Part shown: positions 17,157-26,260 of the stretch, one piece after another
How the letters are laid out: each line of letters opens with the position of its first letter
How positions within the stretch are numbered: position 1 is the first letter of the stretch
Assembly (NCBI RefSeq): GCF_030378205.1
Contig: NZ_CP127385.1
Location: forward strand, 806,001 to 870,000
Source of the DNA: Bradyrhizobium sp. NP1
GTDB taxonomy: Bacteria; Pseudomonadota; Alphaproteobacteria; Rhizobiales; Xanthobacteraceae
Length of the DNA stretch: 64,000 bases
Direction of reading: 5' to 3'
The notes under the pieces: model-generated
Database searches by the model: none
What the model was told of the DNA's origin: nothing
The model's input: only the letters and a program-made list of their open reading frames with translations
Position numbers and translations under genes: made by a program

Positions 17157-17453
17157 ATGGCATTTCTCGCGACGTTTCACTGGGGTTTCCTGCTGGGGGC
17201 TTTCCTGATCGGGCTGGCCGCCGGATGGATCGCGGTCGTGCATCGCGGGCAGGGCGTCTCGAAGGTGCTGGCGCGCTGGCTCGCCGCAGTCGCCGTGGTG
17301 CTGGTCGCCGCTTCGCTGGCGCGCATCGTTCCCGGCCGTCCCGGTTACTGGCTCGATCTCGGCTTGATCCTGTTCGCCTGCTATCTGGTCGGCTGCACGA
17401 TGGGTTCGGCGTTGCGCGGCTGGGTGGTTTCGCGCAGCCGGCCGGCGGTCTGA
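17157..17453 (+). CDS. Small inner-membrane protein downstream of OmpA-like gene
   Basis: 98 aa with three probable membrane helices: FHWGFLLGAFLIGLAAGWIAV, LAAVAVVLVAASLARIV and WLDLGLILFACYLVGCTMG. The GGTGAGG ribosome site overlaps the stop of the preceding BON/OmpA gene, 5 bases away, so the two are almost certainly co-translated and probably act together in the envelope. The tail (RGWVVSRSRPAV) is basic and probably cytoplasmic. No family recognised. Confidence 0.7.
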   Translation: MAFLATFHWGFLLGAFLIGLAAGWIAVVHRGQGVSKVLARWLAAVAVVLVAASLARIVPGRPGYWLDLGLILFACYLVGCTMGSALRGWVVSRSRPAV

Positions 17454-17518
17454 GGCTTTCACCCATTTCAAGCTGATTTTCCAAGGGCTTGGCTGCGAGC
17501 TATTTTCTGTATTGACAA

Positions 17519-17540
17519 TCAATACGTACGTACGTATTGA
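17519..17540. promoter_or_regulatory. TetR operator: perfect 22-bp palindrome
   Basis: The arms TCAATACGTAC and GTACGTATTGA form an uninterrupted self-complementary 22-bp sequence with an alternating ACGT core. It lies between TTGACA (17512-17517, candidate -35) and TATTGA (17535-17540, candidate -10, 17-bp spacer), so a bound repressor would block polymerase. The predicted transcription start falls at or next to the TetR ATG (17547), which suggests a leaderless message. Confidence 0.75.
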
Positions 17541-17546
17541 TCGCGC

Positions 17547-18137
17547 ATGCCCAAGCCATCCCTGAAAGACACCATCATCGACGCCGGCCTTCAGGCCATG
17601 TTCCGCACCGGCTATCACGGCACCAGCGTGCGCGACATCACCGCCGCCGCCGGCGCGCCGCAGGGCTCCTTCACCAACCATTTCCGCTCCAAGGAAGCGT
17701 TCGCCGGCGAAGTGCTGGAGCGCTATTTCACCTATACGCGCGGCCTCGTCGCCGAAGCGCTCGGCAATGCCTCGCTTCAGCCCCGCGCGCGGCTGAAGCG
17801 CTATCTCGACATCATCACTGGCAAGCTCGAAGGCGACGGCTTTGCCCGCGGCTGCCTGATCGGCGATCTCAGCCTGGAAGCATCCGGCAGCAGCGAGGCG
17901 TTGCGCACGCGCCTTGCCGCGATCTTCGCCGAATGGCGCGCGCCGTTCGCGGCCTGCATCGGCGAGGCGCAGCGCGCGGGCGAGATCGCCTCCGATTTTC
18001 CGGCCGACGATCTCGCCGATTTCCTGCTGGCGTCGTGGCAGGGCGCGATCCTGCGCATGAAGGTCGAGCGCAGCGCGGCGCCGCTGGAGCGTTTCAAGAC
18101 CATCGCATTCCAAACCGTGTTCAGGGAGCCAACATGA
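17547..18137 (+). CDS. TetR/AcrR-family repressor
   Basis: 196 aa. N-terminal HTH, about residues 10-52: DAGLQAMFRTGYHGTSVRDITAAAGAPQGSFTNHFRSKEAF, a clear TetR signature. The ligand-binding domain contains a conserved GCLIGDLSLE segment typical of the YsiA/C-terminal TetR-C class. It probably represses itself and the dehalogenase through the palindrome just upstream. Its TGA overlaps the ATG of the dehalogenase gene (ATGA, 18134-18137), so the two are translationally coupled. Inducer unknown; the dehalogenase substrate or an alcohol product would be reasonable. Confidence 0.9.
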   Translation: MPKPSLKDTIIDAGLQAMFRTGYHGTSVRDITAAAGAPQGSFTNHFRSKEAFAGEVLERYFTYTRGLVAEALGNASLQPRARLKRYLDIITGKLEGDGFARGCLIGDLSLEASGSSEALRTRLAAIFAEWRAPFAACIGEAQRAGEIASDFPADDLADFLLASWQGAILRMKVERSAAPLERFKTIAFQTVFREPT

Positions 18138-19048
18138 GCAAGCAAGCCGACATCACCCTTCGCCACCACGTCCTGCTCGGAACCAGCATGGCCTATCGTG
18201 AAACGGGCCAGGCCGAGGCACCCGTCGCGCTGTTCCTGCACGGCAATCCGACCTCGTCCTATATCTGGCGCAACATCATGCCGCTGGTCGCGCCGGTTGC
18301 CCGCTGCGTCGCGCCCGATCTGATCGGCTTCGGCCAGTCGGGCAAGCCCGATATCGCCTATCGCTTCGCCGACCAGGCACACTATCTCGACGCGCTGATC
18401 GACGATCTCGGCATCAATTCGGCCTATCTCGTGGCGCAGGACTGGGGCACGGCGCTCGCCTTTCATCTCGCCGCCCGCCGGCCGGACTTCGTGCGCGGGC
18501 TCGCCTTCATGGAGTTCATCCGGCCGATGCCGCAATGGTCGGATTTTCACCAGCAGGAAATGGCGCGCGAAACCTTCCGCAAGCTCAGGACTGCGGGCGA
18601 AGGCGAGGCGATGGTGCTGGACGGCAATGCGTTCGTCGAACGTGTGTTGCCGGGCTCGATCCTGCGCAAGCTCAGCGAGGCGGAGATGGAAGCCTATCGC
18701 GCCCCGTTCAAAACCCGCGACAGCCGCCGTCCGACGCTGGCGCTGCCGCGCGAGCTGCCGATCGCCGGCGAGCCCGCCGACGTCTGGCGCGCGCTCGAAG
18801 CGGCGCACGCAGCGCTCGCCGCATCGACCTATCCAAAACTCTTGTTCGTCGGCGAGCCGGGCGCGCTGGTATCGCCGGATTTCGCAAGCCGCTTCGTGGC
18901 CGGCCTGCACAACGCCGCCCTCATTCACCTGGGGCCCGGCCTGCATTATCTGCAGGAGGATCATCCCGAAGCGATCGGCCGTTCGGTCGCAGGCTGGATC
19001 GCCGGCATCGAGGCGGCGCGTGGCCGGCCGCACCGGCAAGCCGCCTGA
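18134..19048 (+). CDS. dhaA: Haloalkane dehalogenase, HLD-II type (DbjA-like)
   Basis: 304 aa alpha/beta hydrolase that hydrolyses haloalkanes to alcohol and halide. Visible catalytic set: nucleophile Asp103 (AQDWGTAL), acid Glu127 (MEFIRP), base His271 (GPGLHYLQED), halide-binding Asn38 (HGNPTSSYIWRN) and Trp104. The sequence follows what I remember of B. japonicum DbjA closely, but the stretch after PQWSDFH is about nine residues shorter. This is where DbjA has its extra surface segment, and it explains His271 against DbjA His280. Cytoplasmic, coupled to the TetR gene by an ATGA overlap. Confidence 0.93.
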   Translation: MSKQADITLRHHVLLGTSMAYRETGQAEAPVALFLHGNPTSSYIWRNIMPLVAPVARCVAPDLIGFGQSGKPDIAYRFADQAHYLDALIDDLGINSAYLVAQDWGTALAFHLAARRPDFVRGLAFMEFIRPMPQWSDFHQQEMARETFRKLRTAGEGEAMVLDGNAFVERVLPGSILRKLSEAEMEAYRAPFKTRDSRRPTLALPRELPIAGEPADVWRALEAAHAALAASTYPKLLFVGEPGALVSPDFASRFVAGLHNAALIHLGPGLHYLQEDHPEAIGRSVAGWIAGIEAARGRPHRQAA

Positions 19049-19073
19049 TCCGGTCTTTTTTGGGGAGATTGCA

Positions 19074-19529
19074 ATGGTGGTGCCGGCCTCGATCACATGG
19101 ACGGAAGACCTGGCCGGCATCGATTGGGAAGAGGCTTCCGCCCTCTATCGCGTGGCCCCGCTCGGCAACAAGCCGGCGTCCGACCTTCGCCTGGTGTTCG
19201 AAAACAGCATGTTTCGCGCCTTCGCCTTCGATTCCGGTCGGCTGGTGGGCGCGGGGCGGGCGCTCGCCGACGGCCGCGATTGCTCCTACATCTGCGACAT
19301 CGCGGTGCATCCGAGCCATCAGGGGCAGGGGCTCGGCAAGGCGATCGTCGGCCGCCTGGTCGGCCTGTCGGCATCGCACCGCAAGATCATCCTGTATGCG
19401 GTGCCGGGCAAGGAATCCTTTTACGAAAGCTTCGGTTTTCGCCGCATGGCGACCGCCATGGCGATCTTTGACGATCCCGCCAGGGCCGAGGCCGGCGGCT
19501 ACCTGATCCGGGCGCAAGGCGCCGGGTGA
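19074..19529 (+). CDS. GNAT-family N-acetyltransferase
   Basis: 151 aa. The acetyl-CoA site is clear: CDIAVHPSHQGQGLGKAIVGRLV (motif A, with the Q/R-x-x-G-x-G/A pyrophosphate loop), then YAVPGKESFYESFGFRRM (motif B). GGGGAG at 19062-19067 supports ATG 19074. It follows the dehalogenase by 25 bases in the same direction and may share its TetR-controlled transcript. Acceptor substrate cannot be read from the sequence; relatives of this size acetylate small amines or proteins. Confidence 0.85.
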   Translation: MVVPASITWTEDLAGIDWEEASALYRVAPLGNKPASDLRLVFENSMFRAFAFDSGRLVGAGRALADGRDCSYICDIAVHPSHQGQGLGKAIVGRLVGLSASHRKIILYAVPGKESFYESFGFRRMATAMAIFDDPARAEAGGYLIRAQGAG

Positions 19530-19820
19530 GGACCGGGCCTGCGGCGGGAAGACGCCGGCCGGATCATCAAACCTTCATTGCCGCATGCGCACAATATTGC
19601 CCAAGATTCGGCCTCCGCCGAACGATGTGGCAAAAGATGTATTCTGCCGCCGCGCAAGGACACCGTATAATCCCGTAATATGTTGAACGACCGCGTTTTA
19701 TTCTCATCCTGCGAATTCCACTCCGGCTCAAAACGCGCTACCACAGGGCCCCGGGGAGCAGGCGCAATGAGCCGGCGTCGAGGATCGCCCATCTGTTGGC
19801 GTCGCTGGATTGAGGTGTAG

Positions 19821-20876
19821 ATGCTGGAAGCCATACGCGGGGCGATCTCATTGCTGCGACAGAAGCAAATCCTGCACAAACTCGGGGTCGCCATCAGCGT
19901 GACCGTGATCGGGATCGCCTGCTATGTGCTCTATCACATGCTCCGCGGCATCGACACGTTCGAGGTCATCGAAGCGATCAAGGGTACCGACCTGCGCCAG
20001 ATCGCGCTCGCGGCGCTGTTCGTGGCGGCCGGATATTTCACGCTGACCTTCTACGATCTGTTCGCGGTGCGGGCGATTGGCCATCGCAACGTGCCCTATC
20101 GCGTCAACGCGCTCGCCGCCTTCACCAGCTACTCGATCGGCCACAATGTCGGCGCCAGCGTCTTCACCGGCGGCGCGGTGCGCTACCGCATCTACTCGAA
20201 CTGGGGCCTCAACGCGATCGACGTCGCCAAGATCTGCTTCCTCGCCGGCCTGACCTTCTGGCTCGGCAACGCGGCGGTGCTCGGGCTCGGCATCGCCTAT
20301 CATCCTGAAGCCGCCGCTTCGATCGATCAGCTGCCGCCCTGGCTCAACCGCACCGTTGCGATCGCGATCATCCTCGCGCTCGCCGGCTATGTGGCCTGGG
20401 TCTGGAGCCAGCCCCGGGTGGTGGGCCGCGGCCCGTGGACCGTGGTGCTGCCGGGCGGCCCGATGACGCTGCTGCAGATCGCGATCGGGATCATCGATCT
20501 CAGCTTTTGCGCGCTCGCGATGTATGTGCTGGTTCCGGACGAGCCCAATCTCGGCTTTGTCGTGGTCGCCGTCATCTTCGTGTCGGCGACGCTGCTCGGC
20601 TTCGCCAGTCACTCGCCGGGCGGCCTCGGGGTGTTCGACGCGGCGATGCTGGTCGGCCTGTGGCAAATGGACCGGGAGGACCTCCTTGCCGGTATGCTGT
20701 TGTTCCGCCTGCTCTATTATATTGCGCCCTTCGTCATATCTGTAATCTTGCTGACGTTTCGGGAGGTTATCCTCGGCGCTCGATCGAAGCGTCTGCGTCA
20801 GGCGGCGCTCAAGCTTGACCCCGGATCTGCGCCAGAGGCTGCTTACGTAAGGGAACGCAGCGACGGCGGCGCCTGA
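19821..20876 (+). CDS. MprF-type lipid flippase domain protein (LPG synthase TM family)
   Basis: 351 aa integral membrane protein of the lysylphosphatidylglycerol synthetase TM/YbhN family, with about eight helices. Family signposts: FTSYSIGHNVGASVFTGGAVRYRIYSNWGL and FASHSPGGLGVFDAAML. It lacks the C-terminal aminoacyltransferase domain of full MprF, so it is the flippase-type half alone and probably moves a lipid or lipid-linked molecule. The following phoR gene starts 60 bases later, so it may share a transcript with the phosphate cluster. The 291 bases upstream include TATAAT near 19665 as a possible -10. Confidence 0.82.
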   Translation: MLEAIRGAISLLRQKQILHKLGVAISVTVIGIACYVLYHMLRGIDTFEVIEAIKGTDLRQIALAALFVAAGYFTLTFYDLFAVRAIGHRNVPYRVNALAAFTSYSIGHNVGASVFTGGAVRYRIYSNWGLNAIDVAKICFLAGLTFWLGNAAVLGLGIAYHPEAAASIDQLPPWLNRTVAIAIILALAGYVAWVWSQPRVVGRGPWTVVLPGGPMTLLQIAIGIIDLSFCALAMYVLVPDEPNLGFVVVAVIFVSATLLGFASHSPGGLGVFDAAMLVGLWQMDREDLLAGMLLFRLLYYIAPFVISVILLTFREVILGARSKRLRQAALKLDPGSAPEAAYVRERSDGGA

Positions 20877-20877
20877 G

Positions 20878-20919
20878 TTGCGGACCTGACCTTGCGGACC
20901 TCACTTGGCGGACCTGACT
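20878..20919 (+). repeat. Three-unit tandem repeat before phoR
   Basis: Three head-to-tail units of about 14 bases with core GCGGACCT-(G/C)-AC: 20878-20891, 20892-20905 and 20906-20919. They fill the gap between the flippase gene and phoR. The regular spacing would place equal sites slightly over one helical turn apart, or may only reflect slippage. Confidence 0.65.
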
Positions 20920-20935
20920 GGCGGAAAAGGGCCCG

Positions 20936-22246
20936 ATGGCGATAGACGCTCCCACATCCTCTCCCCCGTCGTTCTCGCCGTGGTCGGATCGGCTGCGGCA
21001 TTCCGCGATCATCCTGCTTGCCGCCGCGCTCGCGCTCTCGGTGGTGGTTGCGCTCGGCGAATTGTCGCCGATCCGCGCTGCCGCGGTGTTCATCTGCATC
21101 GCCGCCGCGGCGCTGGTGCCCTGGCGGCTGCACAATGCCGCGACCTCCCGCGAGGACGTTCGCGGCGTCAATCCGGTCGAGACGGCGGCGGTTGCCGCCG
21201 TGGTCGCCGGCATGCCGGATCCCGCGGTGCTGCTGGACCGGGCCGGCCGCGTCATCCACCTCAACGTCGCCGCGGCCCAGCTCGCGCCGGCGCTGCGGCG
21301 GCACGAGCTCGCGCAATTCGCGCTGCGCTCGCCGGAGATCATCAACGCGCTGCGCGAGGCGATCGCCACGTCCGAGCCGCGGCGGGCGATGTATCACGAT
21401 CACGCGCCGGTCGACCGCTGGATGGAGCTGATCATCTCGCCGGTTCCGGTACCGACGCTGTTCGGCGGCACCGACAAATGCATGCTGTTGACCTTCCACG
21501 ACCAGACGCCGCTGCGCCGGGTCGAGGAAATGCGCGCCGATTTCGTCGCCAATGCCAGCCACGAGCTGCGCACGCCGCTCGCCGCGCTCTCCGGCTTCAT
21601 CGACACGCTGCAGGGCCAGGCCAAGGACGACGCCAAGGCGCGCGAGCGTTTTCTCGGCATCATGCATGCGCAGGCAACCCGCATGGCGCGCCTGATCGAC
21701 GATCTCTTGTCGCTGTCGCGGGTGGAACTGTCGGCCCATGTCCGCCCCGATACCCAGGTCGACATCGTGCCGATCATCCGCCAGGTCGCCGATGGTCTCG
21801 AGCCGCTCGCGCGCGAGCGGCAGGTCGTGGTCGAGACCGACCTGCCGGAGGCGCCGGTCGTGATCGCCGGCGATCGCGAGGAACTGCTCCGCCTGTTCGA
21901 GAACCTGATCGAGAACGCGCTGAAATACGGCGCTTCCGGCGGCCGGGTGATCGTGTCGCTGTCCTCGGCCGTTTCCGGCGAAGGCACGCCGGAGGTGCGG
22001 GTGATGGTGCGCGATTTCGGCCCCGGCATCGCGCCGGAACATCTGCCGCGGCTCACCGAGCGCTTCTATCGGGTCGATGTCGGCGACAGCCGTGCGCAGG
22101 GTGGAACCGGACTCGGTTTATCGCTGGTGAAACATATTCTTAACCGTCACCGCGGCCGTCTTTTGATCGAAAGCCTGCCGCGGCACGGCGCCACCTTTAC
22201 CGCCTGTTTCCCCCAGATACGGACCCCCGCGGTAGCGCAAAGCTGA
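20936..22246 (+). CDS. phoR: Phosphate sensor histidine kinase PhoR
   Basis: 436 aa. Two N-terminal helices (about 24-40 and 46-63), a PAS-like domain (about 85-190), the H-box [21 protein letters not shown] with phospho-acceptor His209, and a HATPase domain with N-box [17 protein letters not shown] and [13 protein letters not shown]. It phosphorylates PhoB when phosphate is scarce and is held in check by the Pst transporter and PhoU. It heads the phoR-pst-phoU-phoB cluster, 134 bases before pstS. Confidence 0.95.
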   Translation: MAIDAPTSSPPSFSPWSDRLRHSAIILLAAALALSVVVALGELSPIRAAAVFICIAAAALVPWRLHNAATSREDVRGVNPVETAAVAAVVAGMPDPAVLLDRAGRVIHLNVAAAQLAPALRRHELAQFALRSPEIINALREAIATSEPRRAMYHDHAPVDRWMELIISPVPVPTLFGGTDKCMLLTFHDQTPLRRVEEMRADFVANASHELRTPLAALSGFIDTLQGQAKDDAKARERFLGIMHAQATRMARLIDDLLSLSRVELSAHVRPDTQVDIVPIIRQVADGLEPLARERQVVVETDLPEAPVVIAGDREELLRLFENLIENALKYGASGGRVIVSLSSAVSGEGTPEVRVMVRDFGPGIAPEHLPRLTERFYRVDVGDSRAQGGTGLGLSLVKHILNRHRGRLLIESLPRHGATFTACFPQIRTPAVAQS

Positions 22247-22266
22247 TATTTTTCAGCTGTTTAGTG

Positions 22267-22284
22267 CTGTCATCCAAGTGTCAT
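22267..22284 (+). promoter_or_regulatory. Pho box upstream of pstS
   Basis: CTGTCAT (22267-22273), CCAA, then GTGTCAT (22278-22284): two 7-bp direct repeats with a 4-base spacer, one mismatch from the PhoB consensus. It lies about 97 bases before the pstS ATG, after the phoR stop, so pst expression should rise under phosphate starvation. Confidence 0.85.
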
Positions 22285-22380
22285 CTAACCTTCGTAAAAC
22301 GAGCACCGACCGCTCCTAAACGGACCGGCGTGAGCGCGATCGGGCGTGCCAGACGCTTCGCTCACCAGATGGAGATCAGC

Positions 22381-23391
22381 ATGAATTTCGTCAAAGCAAT
22401 CGTCGCCGCCGGCTTGGTCGCCGCTTCGACCTCGGCGTTCGCCGCCGACATCACCGGCGCGGGTGCGACGTTCCCATTCCCGATCTATTCGAAATGGGCG
22501 GATGCCTACAAAAAGGAAACCGGCAACGGTCTGAACTATCAGTCGATCGGCTCCGGCGGTGGCATCAAGCAGATCCAGGCCAAGACCGTCACCTTCGGCG
22601 CCACCGACATGCCGCTGAAGGCCGACCAGCTCGAGAAGGATGGCCTCGCGCAGTGGCCGATGGTGATGGGCGCGATCGTTCCGGTGGTCAACATCGAGGG
22701 CGTGAAGCCCGGTGAGATGGTGTTCGACGGCGAGACGCTCGCCAATGTCTATCTCGGCAAGATCACCAAGTGGGACGATCCCGCGATCAAGAAGCTCAAT
22801 CCGAACGTGAAGCTGCCGTCCGAGGCCATCACCGTTGTGCGCCGTTCCGACGGCTCCGGCACGACCTTCAACTTCACCGATTATCTCTCCAAGGTCAGCG
22901 CCGACTGGAAGAGCAAGGTTGGCGAGGGCACGGCGGTCGAGTGGCCGACCGGTGTCGGCGCCAAGGGCAATGAAGGCGTCTCCGGCAACGTCGGCCAGAC
23001 CAAGAACTCGATCGGCTATGTCGAGTACGCCTATGCCAAGCAGAACAAGCTGGTCTACACCGCGATGGTCAACAAGGCCGGCAAGTCCGTGCAGCCGACG
23101 GTCGAGACCTTCCAGGCGGCCGCCGCGAACGCCGACTGGACGCATGCGCCCGGCTACTACGTCATCCTGACCGATCAGCCCGGCGACAAGTCCTGGCCGA
23201 TCACCGCCTCGACCTTCATCCTGATGCACAAGGATGCGACCGACAAGGCGGCCTCGCAGGAAGCCATCAAGTTCTTCCGCTGGGCGTTCAAGAACGGCGG
23301 CAAGATGGCCGAGGAGCTCGACTACATTCCGATGCCGGCCAACGTCGTCGATCTGATCGAGAAGACCTGGTCGTCGGATATCAAGAGCTAA
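22381..23391 (+). CDS. pstS: Phosphate ABC transporter, periplasmic binding protein PstS
   Basis: 336 aa. Signal peptide to about residue 22 (STSAFA-AD). Phosphate-binding signatures: [16 protein letters not shown] at the mature N-terminus, [29 protein letters not shown] and [17 protein letters not shown]. It binds inorganic phosphate in the periplasm and delivers it to PstCA. ATG 22381 follows GGAG within the preceding 12 bases; the longer upstream frame crosses the Pho box and is not coding. A perfect GC-rich hairpin just after its stop probably keeps pstS message more abundant than the membrane genes. Confidence 0.97.
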   Translation: MNFVKAIVAAGLVAASTSAFAADITGAGATFPFPIYSKWADAYKKETGNGLNYQSIGSGGGIKQIQAKTVTFGATDMPLKADQLEKDGLAQWPMVMGAIVPVVNIEGVKPGEMVFDGETLANVYLGKITKWDDPAIKKLNPNVKLPSEAITVVRRSDGSGTTFNFTDYLSKVSADWKSKVGEGTAVEWPTGVGAKGNEGVSGNVGQTKNSIGYVEYAYAKQNKLVYTAMVNKAGKSVQPTVETFQAAAANADWTHAPGYYVILTDQPGDKSWPITASTFILMHKDATDKAASQEAIKFFRWAFKNGGKMAEELDYIPMPANVVDLIEKTWSSDIKS

Positions 23392-23400
23392 AGGCCTGCT

Positions 23401-23420
23401 CCTCCCCTGGCCAGGGGAGG
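23401..23420 (+). terminator. Hairpin after pstS (attenuator or mRNA stabiliser)
   Basis: CCTCCCCTGG and CCAGGGGAGG form a perfect 20-bp palindrome 10 bases past the pstS stop. There is no U tract, so it more likely causes partial termination or protects the 3' end of pstS mRNA. Confidence 0.6.
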
Positions 23421-23466
23421 CCCGGTCTTCAGGTACAGGGGCGCGGGCGGCTCGAACCACCCGCGT

Positions 23467-23487
23467 CGCCTTCTTCAAGAGAAGGCG
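23467..23487 (+). other. Second hairpin in the pstS-pstC gap
   Basis: CGCCTTCT (23467-23474) pairs with AGAAGGCG (23480-23487) around TCAAG. Together with the hairpin at 23401 it makes a two-stem structure that could set the pstS-to-pstC expression ratio. Confidence 0.5.
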
Positions 23488-23560
23488 CAAACGAAAGAGA
23501 AACCGGACCCAGCCAAACGCGGCCCGGATCGCGTAAGCTGCTAGAGACCAGGGGATTGGC

Positions 23561-24559
23561 GTGGCAGAGATGGCCGTTGAAAGCGACGCGTTGCAAGCCG
23601 CCGGGCCTTACGATCGCGCCAAGGCACTCAGTGCCTTCAAGCTCGGCGACATCACCTTCTATTGGATCACCCGCGCTTCGGCGATTTCGGTGCTGCTCAT
23701 CCTTGGCGGCATCATCCTGTCGCTGATCGTCGGTGCCTGGCCCGCGATGCGGGAATATGGCGTGAGCTTCCTGACCACGCAGCGCTGGGCGCCCTCGGCC
23801 GACCCGCCGGTGCTGGGCGCGCTCGGGCCGATCTACGGCACGCTGGTGACTTCCTTCATCGCGATGCTGATCGCCATTCCCGTCGGCCTCGGCATCGCGA
23901 TCTTCCTCACCGAGCTCTGCCCGCAATGGCTGCGCCGCCCGATCGGCATTGCGATCGAGCTGCTCGCCGGCATCCCCTCGATCATCTACGGCATGTGGGG
24001 CTTCTTCGTGCTCGGGCCGTTCCTGGCCTACACCTTCCAGCCGGCGATGATCCACCTGTTCGACGGCGTGCCGGTGCTAGGAGCGATTTTCGCCGGCCCG
24101 CCGTCCTATCTCAGCCTGTTCAACGCGGCGCTGATTCTCGCGATCATGGTGCTGCCGTTCATCACCGCGATCTCGGTCGACGTGTTCCGCACCGTGCCGC
24201 CGGTGCTGAAGGAGGCCGCCTACGGCGTCGGCTGCACCACCTGGGAGGTCGTGCGCAGCGTGGTCATTCCCTATACCCGCGTCGGCGTCATCGGCGGCAT
24301 CATGCTGGCGCTCGGTCGCGCGCTCGGCGAGACCATGGCGGTGACCTTCATCATCGGCAATTCGTTCCGCATCACCGGATCGATCTTCTCGCCGGGCACC
24401 ACGATCTCGGCGGCGATCGCCAGCGAGTTCGCCGAAAGCGACGGCCTGCATCAATCGGGCCTGATCCTTCTCGGCCTGCTGCTGTTCGTGCTGACCTTCA
24501 TCGTGCTTGCCGCCGCGCGGCTGATGCTGCTGCGCCTGGAAAAGAAGGCGGGGAACTAG
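23561..24559 (+). CDS. pstC: Phosphate ABC transporter permease PstC
   Basis: 332 aa with about six membrane helices and the binding-protein-dependent permease EAA loop: [21 protein letters not shown], followed by [16 protein letters not shown]. It forms the inner-membrane channel with PstA. GTG 23561 is the start favoured by AGGGG about 7 bases upstream; an in-frame ATG at 23570 is an alternative only three codons later. The gene ends 4 bases before pstA. Confidence 0.96.
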   Translation: MAEMAVESDALQAAGPYDRAKALSAFKLGDITFYWITRASAISVLLILGGIILSLIVGAWPAMREYGVSFLTTQRWAPSADPPVLGALGPIYGTLVTSFIAMLIAIPVGLGIAIFLTELCPQWLRRPIGIAIELLAGIPSIIYGMWGFFVLGPFLAYTFQPAMIHLFDGVPVLGAIFAGPPSYLSLFNAALILAIMVLPFITAISVDVFRTVPPVLKEAAYGVGCTTWEVVRSVVIPYTRVGVIGGIMLALGRALGETMAVTFIIGNSFRITGSIFSPGTTISAAIASEFAESDGLHQSGLILLGLLLFVLTFIVLAAARLMLLRLEKKAGN

Positions 24560-24563
24560 CGCC

Positions 24564-25415
24564 ATGGCCCTCAACTCGATCTATGCGCGCCGCCGCCGCC
24601 GGGACATCATCGTCCGCGGGCTGTGCGTCTGCGCGGCGCTGTTCGGCGTCACCTGGCTCGCGCTGATCCTGTTCACGCTGTTCTATAACGGCATCGCCGG
24701 CCTCAACCTGCAGGTCTTCACCGAGAACACGCCGCCGCCCGGCTCGACCGAAGGCGGCCTGCTCAACGCCATCACCGGCTCGATCATCATGACCGGGATC
24801 GGGGTCGGGATCGGCGCGCCGCTCGGCCTGTTCGCCGGCACCTACCTCGCCGAATATGGCCGCAACGACCGCCTCACCTCGGTGATCCGCTTCATCAACG
24901 ACATCCTGCTCAGCGCGCCGTCGATCATCATCGGTCTCTTCATCTACGGCGCGGTGGTGGTGCCGATGAAAGGCTTCTCGGCGATCGCGGGCTCGCTCGC
25001 GCTTGCGGTGATCGTGATCCCGGTCGTGCTGCGCACCACCGAGGACATGCTCCTGCTGGTGCCGAACCCGCTGCGGGAAGCCGCGAGCGCGCTCGGGCTG
25101 CCGCGCTCGCTGGTGATCAAGAGGATCGCCTACCGCGCGGCGCGAAGCGGCCTGATCACCGGCGTGCTGCTCGCGACCGCACGCGTCGCCGGCGAAACCG
25201 CGCCGCTGCTGTTCACCGCGCTGTCCAACCAGTTCTTCAGCCTGAGCCTGACCAAGACGATGGCCAACCTGCCGGTGACCATCAACAACTTCGTGCAGAG
25301 CCCGTATGCCTACTGGAAGCAACTCGCATGGAGCGGGGCCCTGCTGATCACACTGACCGTGCTCGCGCTGAATATCGGCGCGCGCATCCTGGGCGCCGAG
25401 AGGAGCGCAAAATGA
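24564..25415 (+). CDS. pstA: Phosphate ABC transporter permease PstA
   Basis: 283 aa with about six helices. Permease signature: [49 protein letters not shown]. Partner of PstC. Its TGA overlaps the pstB ATG (ATGA, 25412-25415), so the two are translationally coupled. Confidence 0.96.
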   Translation: MALNSIYARRRRRDIIVRGLCVCAALFGVTWLALILFTLFYNGIAGLNLQVFTENTPPPGSTEGGLLNAITGSIIMTGIGVGIGAPLGLFAGTYLAEYGRNDRLTSVIRFINDILLSAPSIIIGLFIYGAVVVPMKGFSAIAGSLALAVIVIPVVLRTTEDMLLLVPNPLREAASALGLPRSLVIKRIAYRAARSGLITGVLLATARVAGETAPLLFTALSNQFFSLSLTKTMANLPVTINNFVQSPYAYWKQLAWSGALLITLTVLALNIGARILGAERSAK

Positions 25416-26233
25416 ACGATCTTTCTGTATCCATGAGTACCGCAAGCTCGCACGGCCATTCGGTGCCGCTGCCGGAGGCGCCCGCCAAGGTGACCGCTCG
25501 CAACCTCAATTTCTACTATGGCGAGAACCACGCGCTGAAGAACATCAACCTGACGCTCGGCACCAACAGGGTGACGGCATTCATCGGTCCCTCCGGTTGC
25601 GGCAAGTCGACGCTGTTGCGCATCTTCAACCGGATGTACGACCTCTACCCGGGCCAGCGCGCCAGTGGGCAGTTGATGCTCGACCAGACCAATATCCTGG
25701 ACCCCCGGCTCGACCTCAACCTGTTGCGCGCGCGGGTCGGCATGGTGTTCCAGAAGCCGACGCCGTTCCCGATGACCATCTACGAGAACATCGCCTTCGG
25801 CATCCGCCTCTACGAGCGGATTTCCAAGTCCGAGATGGACGACCGGGTCGAGAAGGCGCTGCGCGGCGGCGCGCTCTGGAACGAGGTCAAGGACAAGCTG
25901 AACGCCAGCGGATTGAGCCTGTCCGGCGGCCAGCAGCAGCGGCTTTGCATCGCCCGCACGGTGGCGGTGCGGCCGGAGGTGATCCTGTTCGACGAGCCGT
26001 GCTCGGCGCTCGATCCGATCTCCACCGCCAAGGTCGAGGAGCTGATCCAGGAACTGTCCGAGCAGTACACGATCGCGATCGTCACTCACAACATGCAGCA
26101 GGCGGCGCGCGTCTCCGACAAGACCGCCTTCATGTATCTCGGCGAGCTGATCGAGTTCGACGAGACCAGCAAGATCTTCACCTCGCCGAGCGATCGGCGT
26201 ACCCAGGACTACATCACCGGCCGCTTCGGCTGA
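25412..26233 (+). CDS. pstB: Phosphate ABC transporter ATPase PstB
   Basis: 273 aa. Walker [10 protein letters not shown] (about 64-72), Q-loop [19 protein letters not shown], signature [13 protein letters not shown], Walker [14 protein letters not shown] and the H-loop His in [19 protein letters not shown] is characteristic of PstB. The first 25 residues are a Ser/His-rich extension before the conserved core. It energises phosphate import and links transport state to PhoR through PhoU. Confidence 0.97.
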   Translation: MNDLSVSMSTASSHGHSVPLPEAPAKVTARNLNFYYGENHALKNINLTLGTNRVTAFIGPSGCGKSTLLRIFNRMYDLYPGQRASGQLMLDQTNILDPRLDLNLLRARVGMVFQKPTPFPMTIYENIAFGIRLYERISKSEMDDRVEKALRGGALWNEVKDKLNASGLSLSGGQQQRLCIARTVAVRPEVILFDEPCSALDPISTAKVEELIQELSEQYTIAIVTHNMQQAARVSDKTAFMYLGELIEFDETSKIFTSPSDRRTQDYITGRFG

Positions 26234-26260
26234 CACGCTGACCGCGGAGGATTTTGACAC

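Noticed and set aside
17537-18133. Extended open frame upstream of the dehalogenase making a 503-aa protein
   Set aside because: It runs out of frame through the TetR gene; the ATGA overlap at 18134 and the match to dehalogenase N-termini give the real start.
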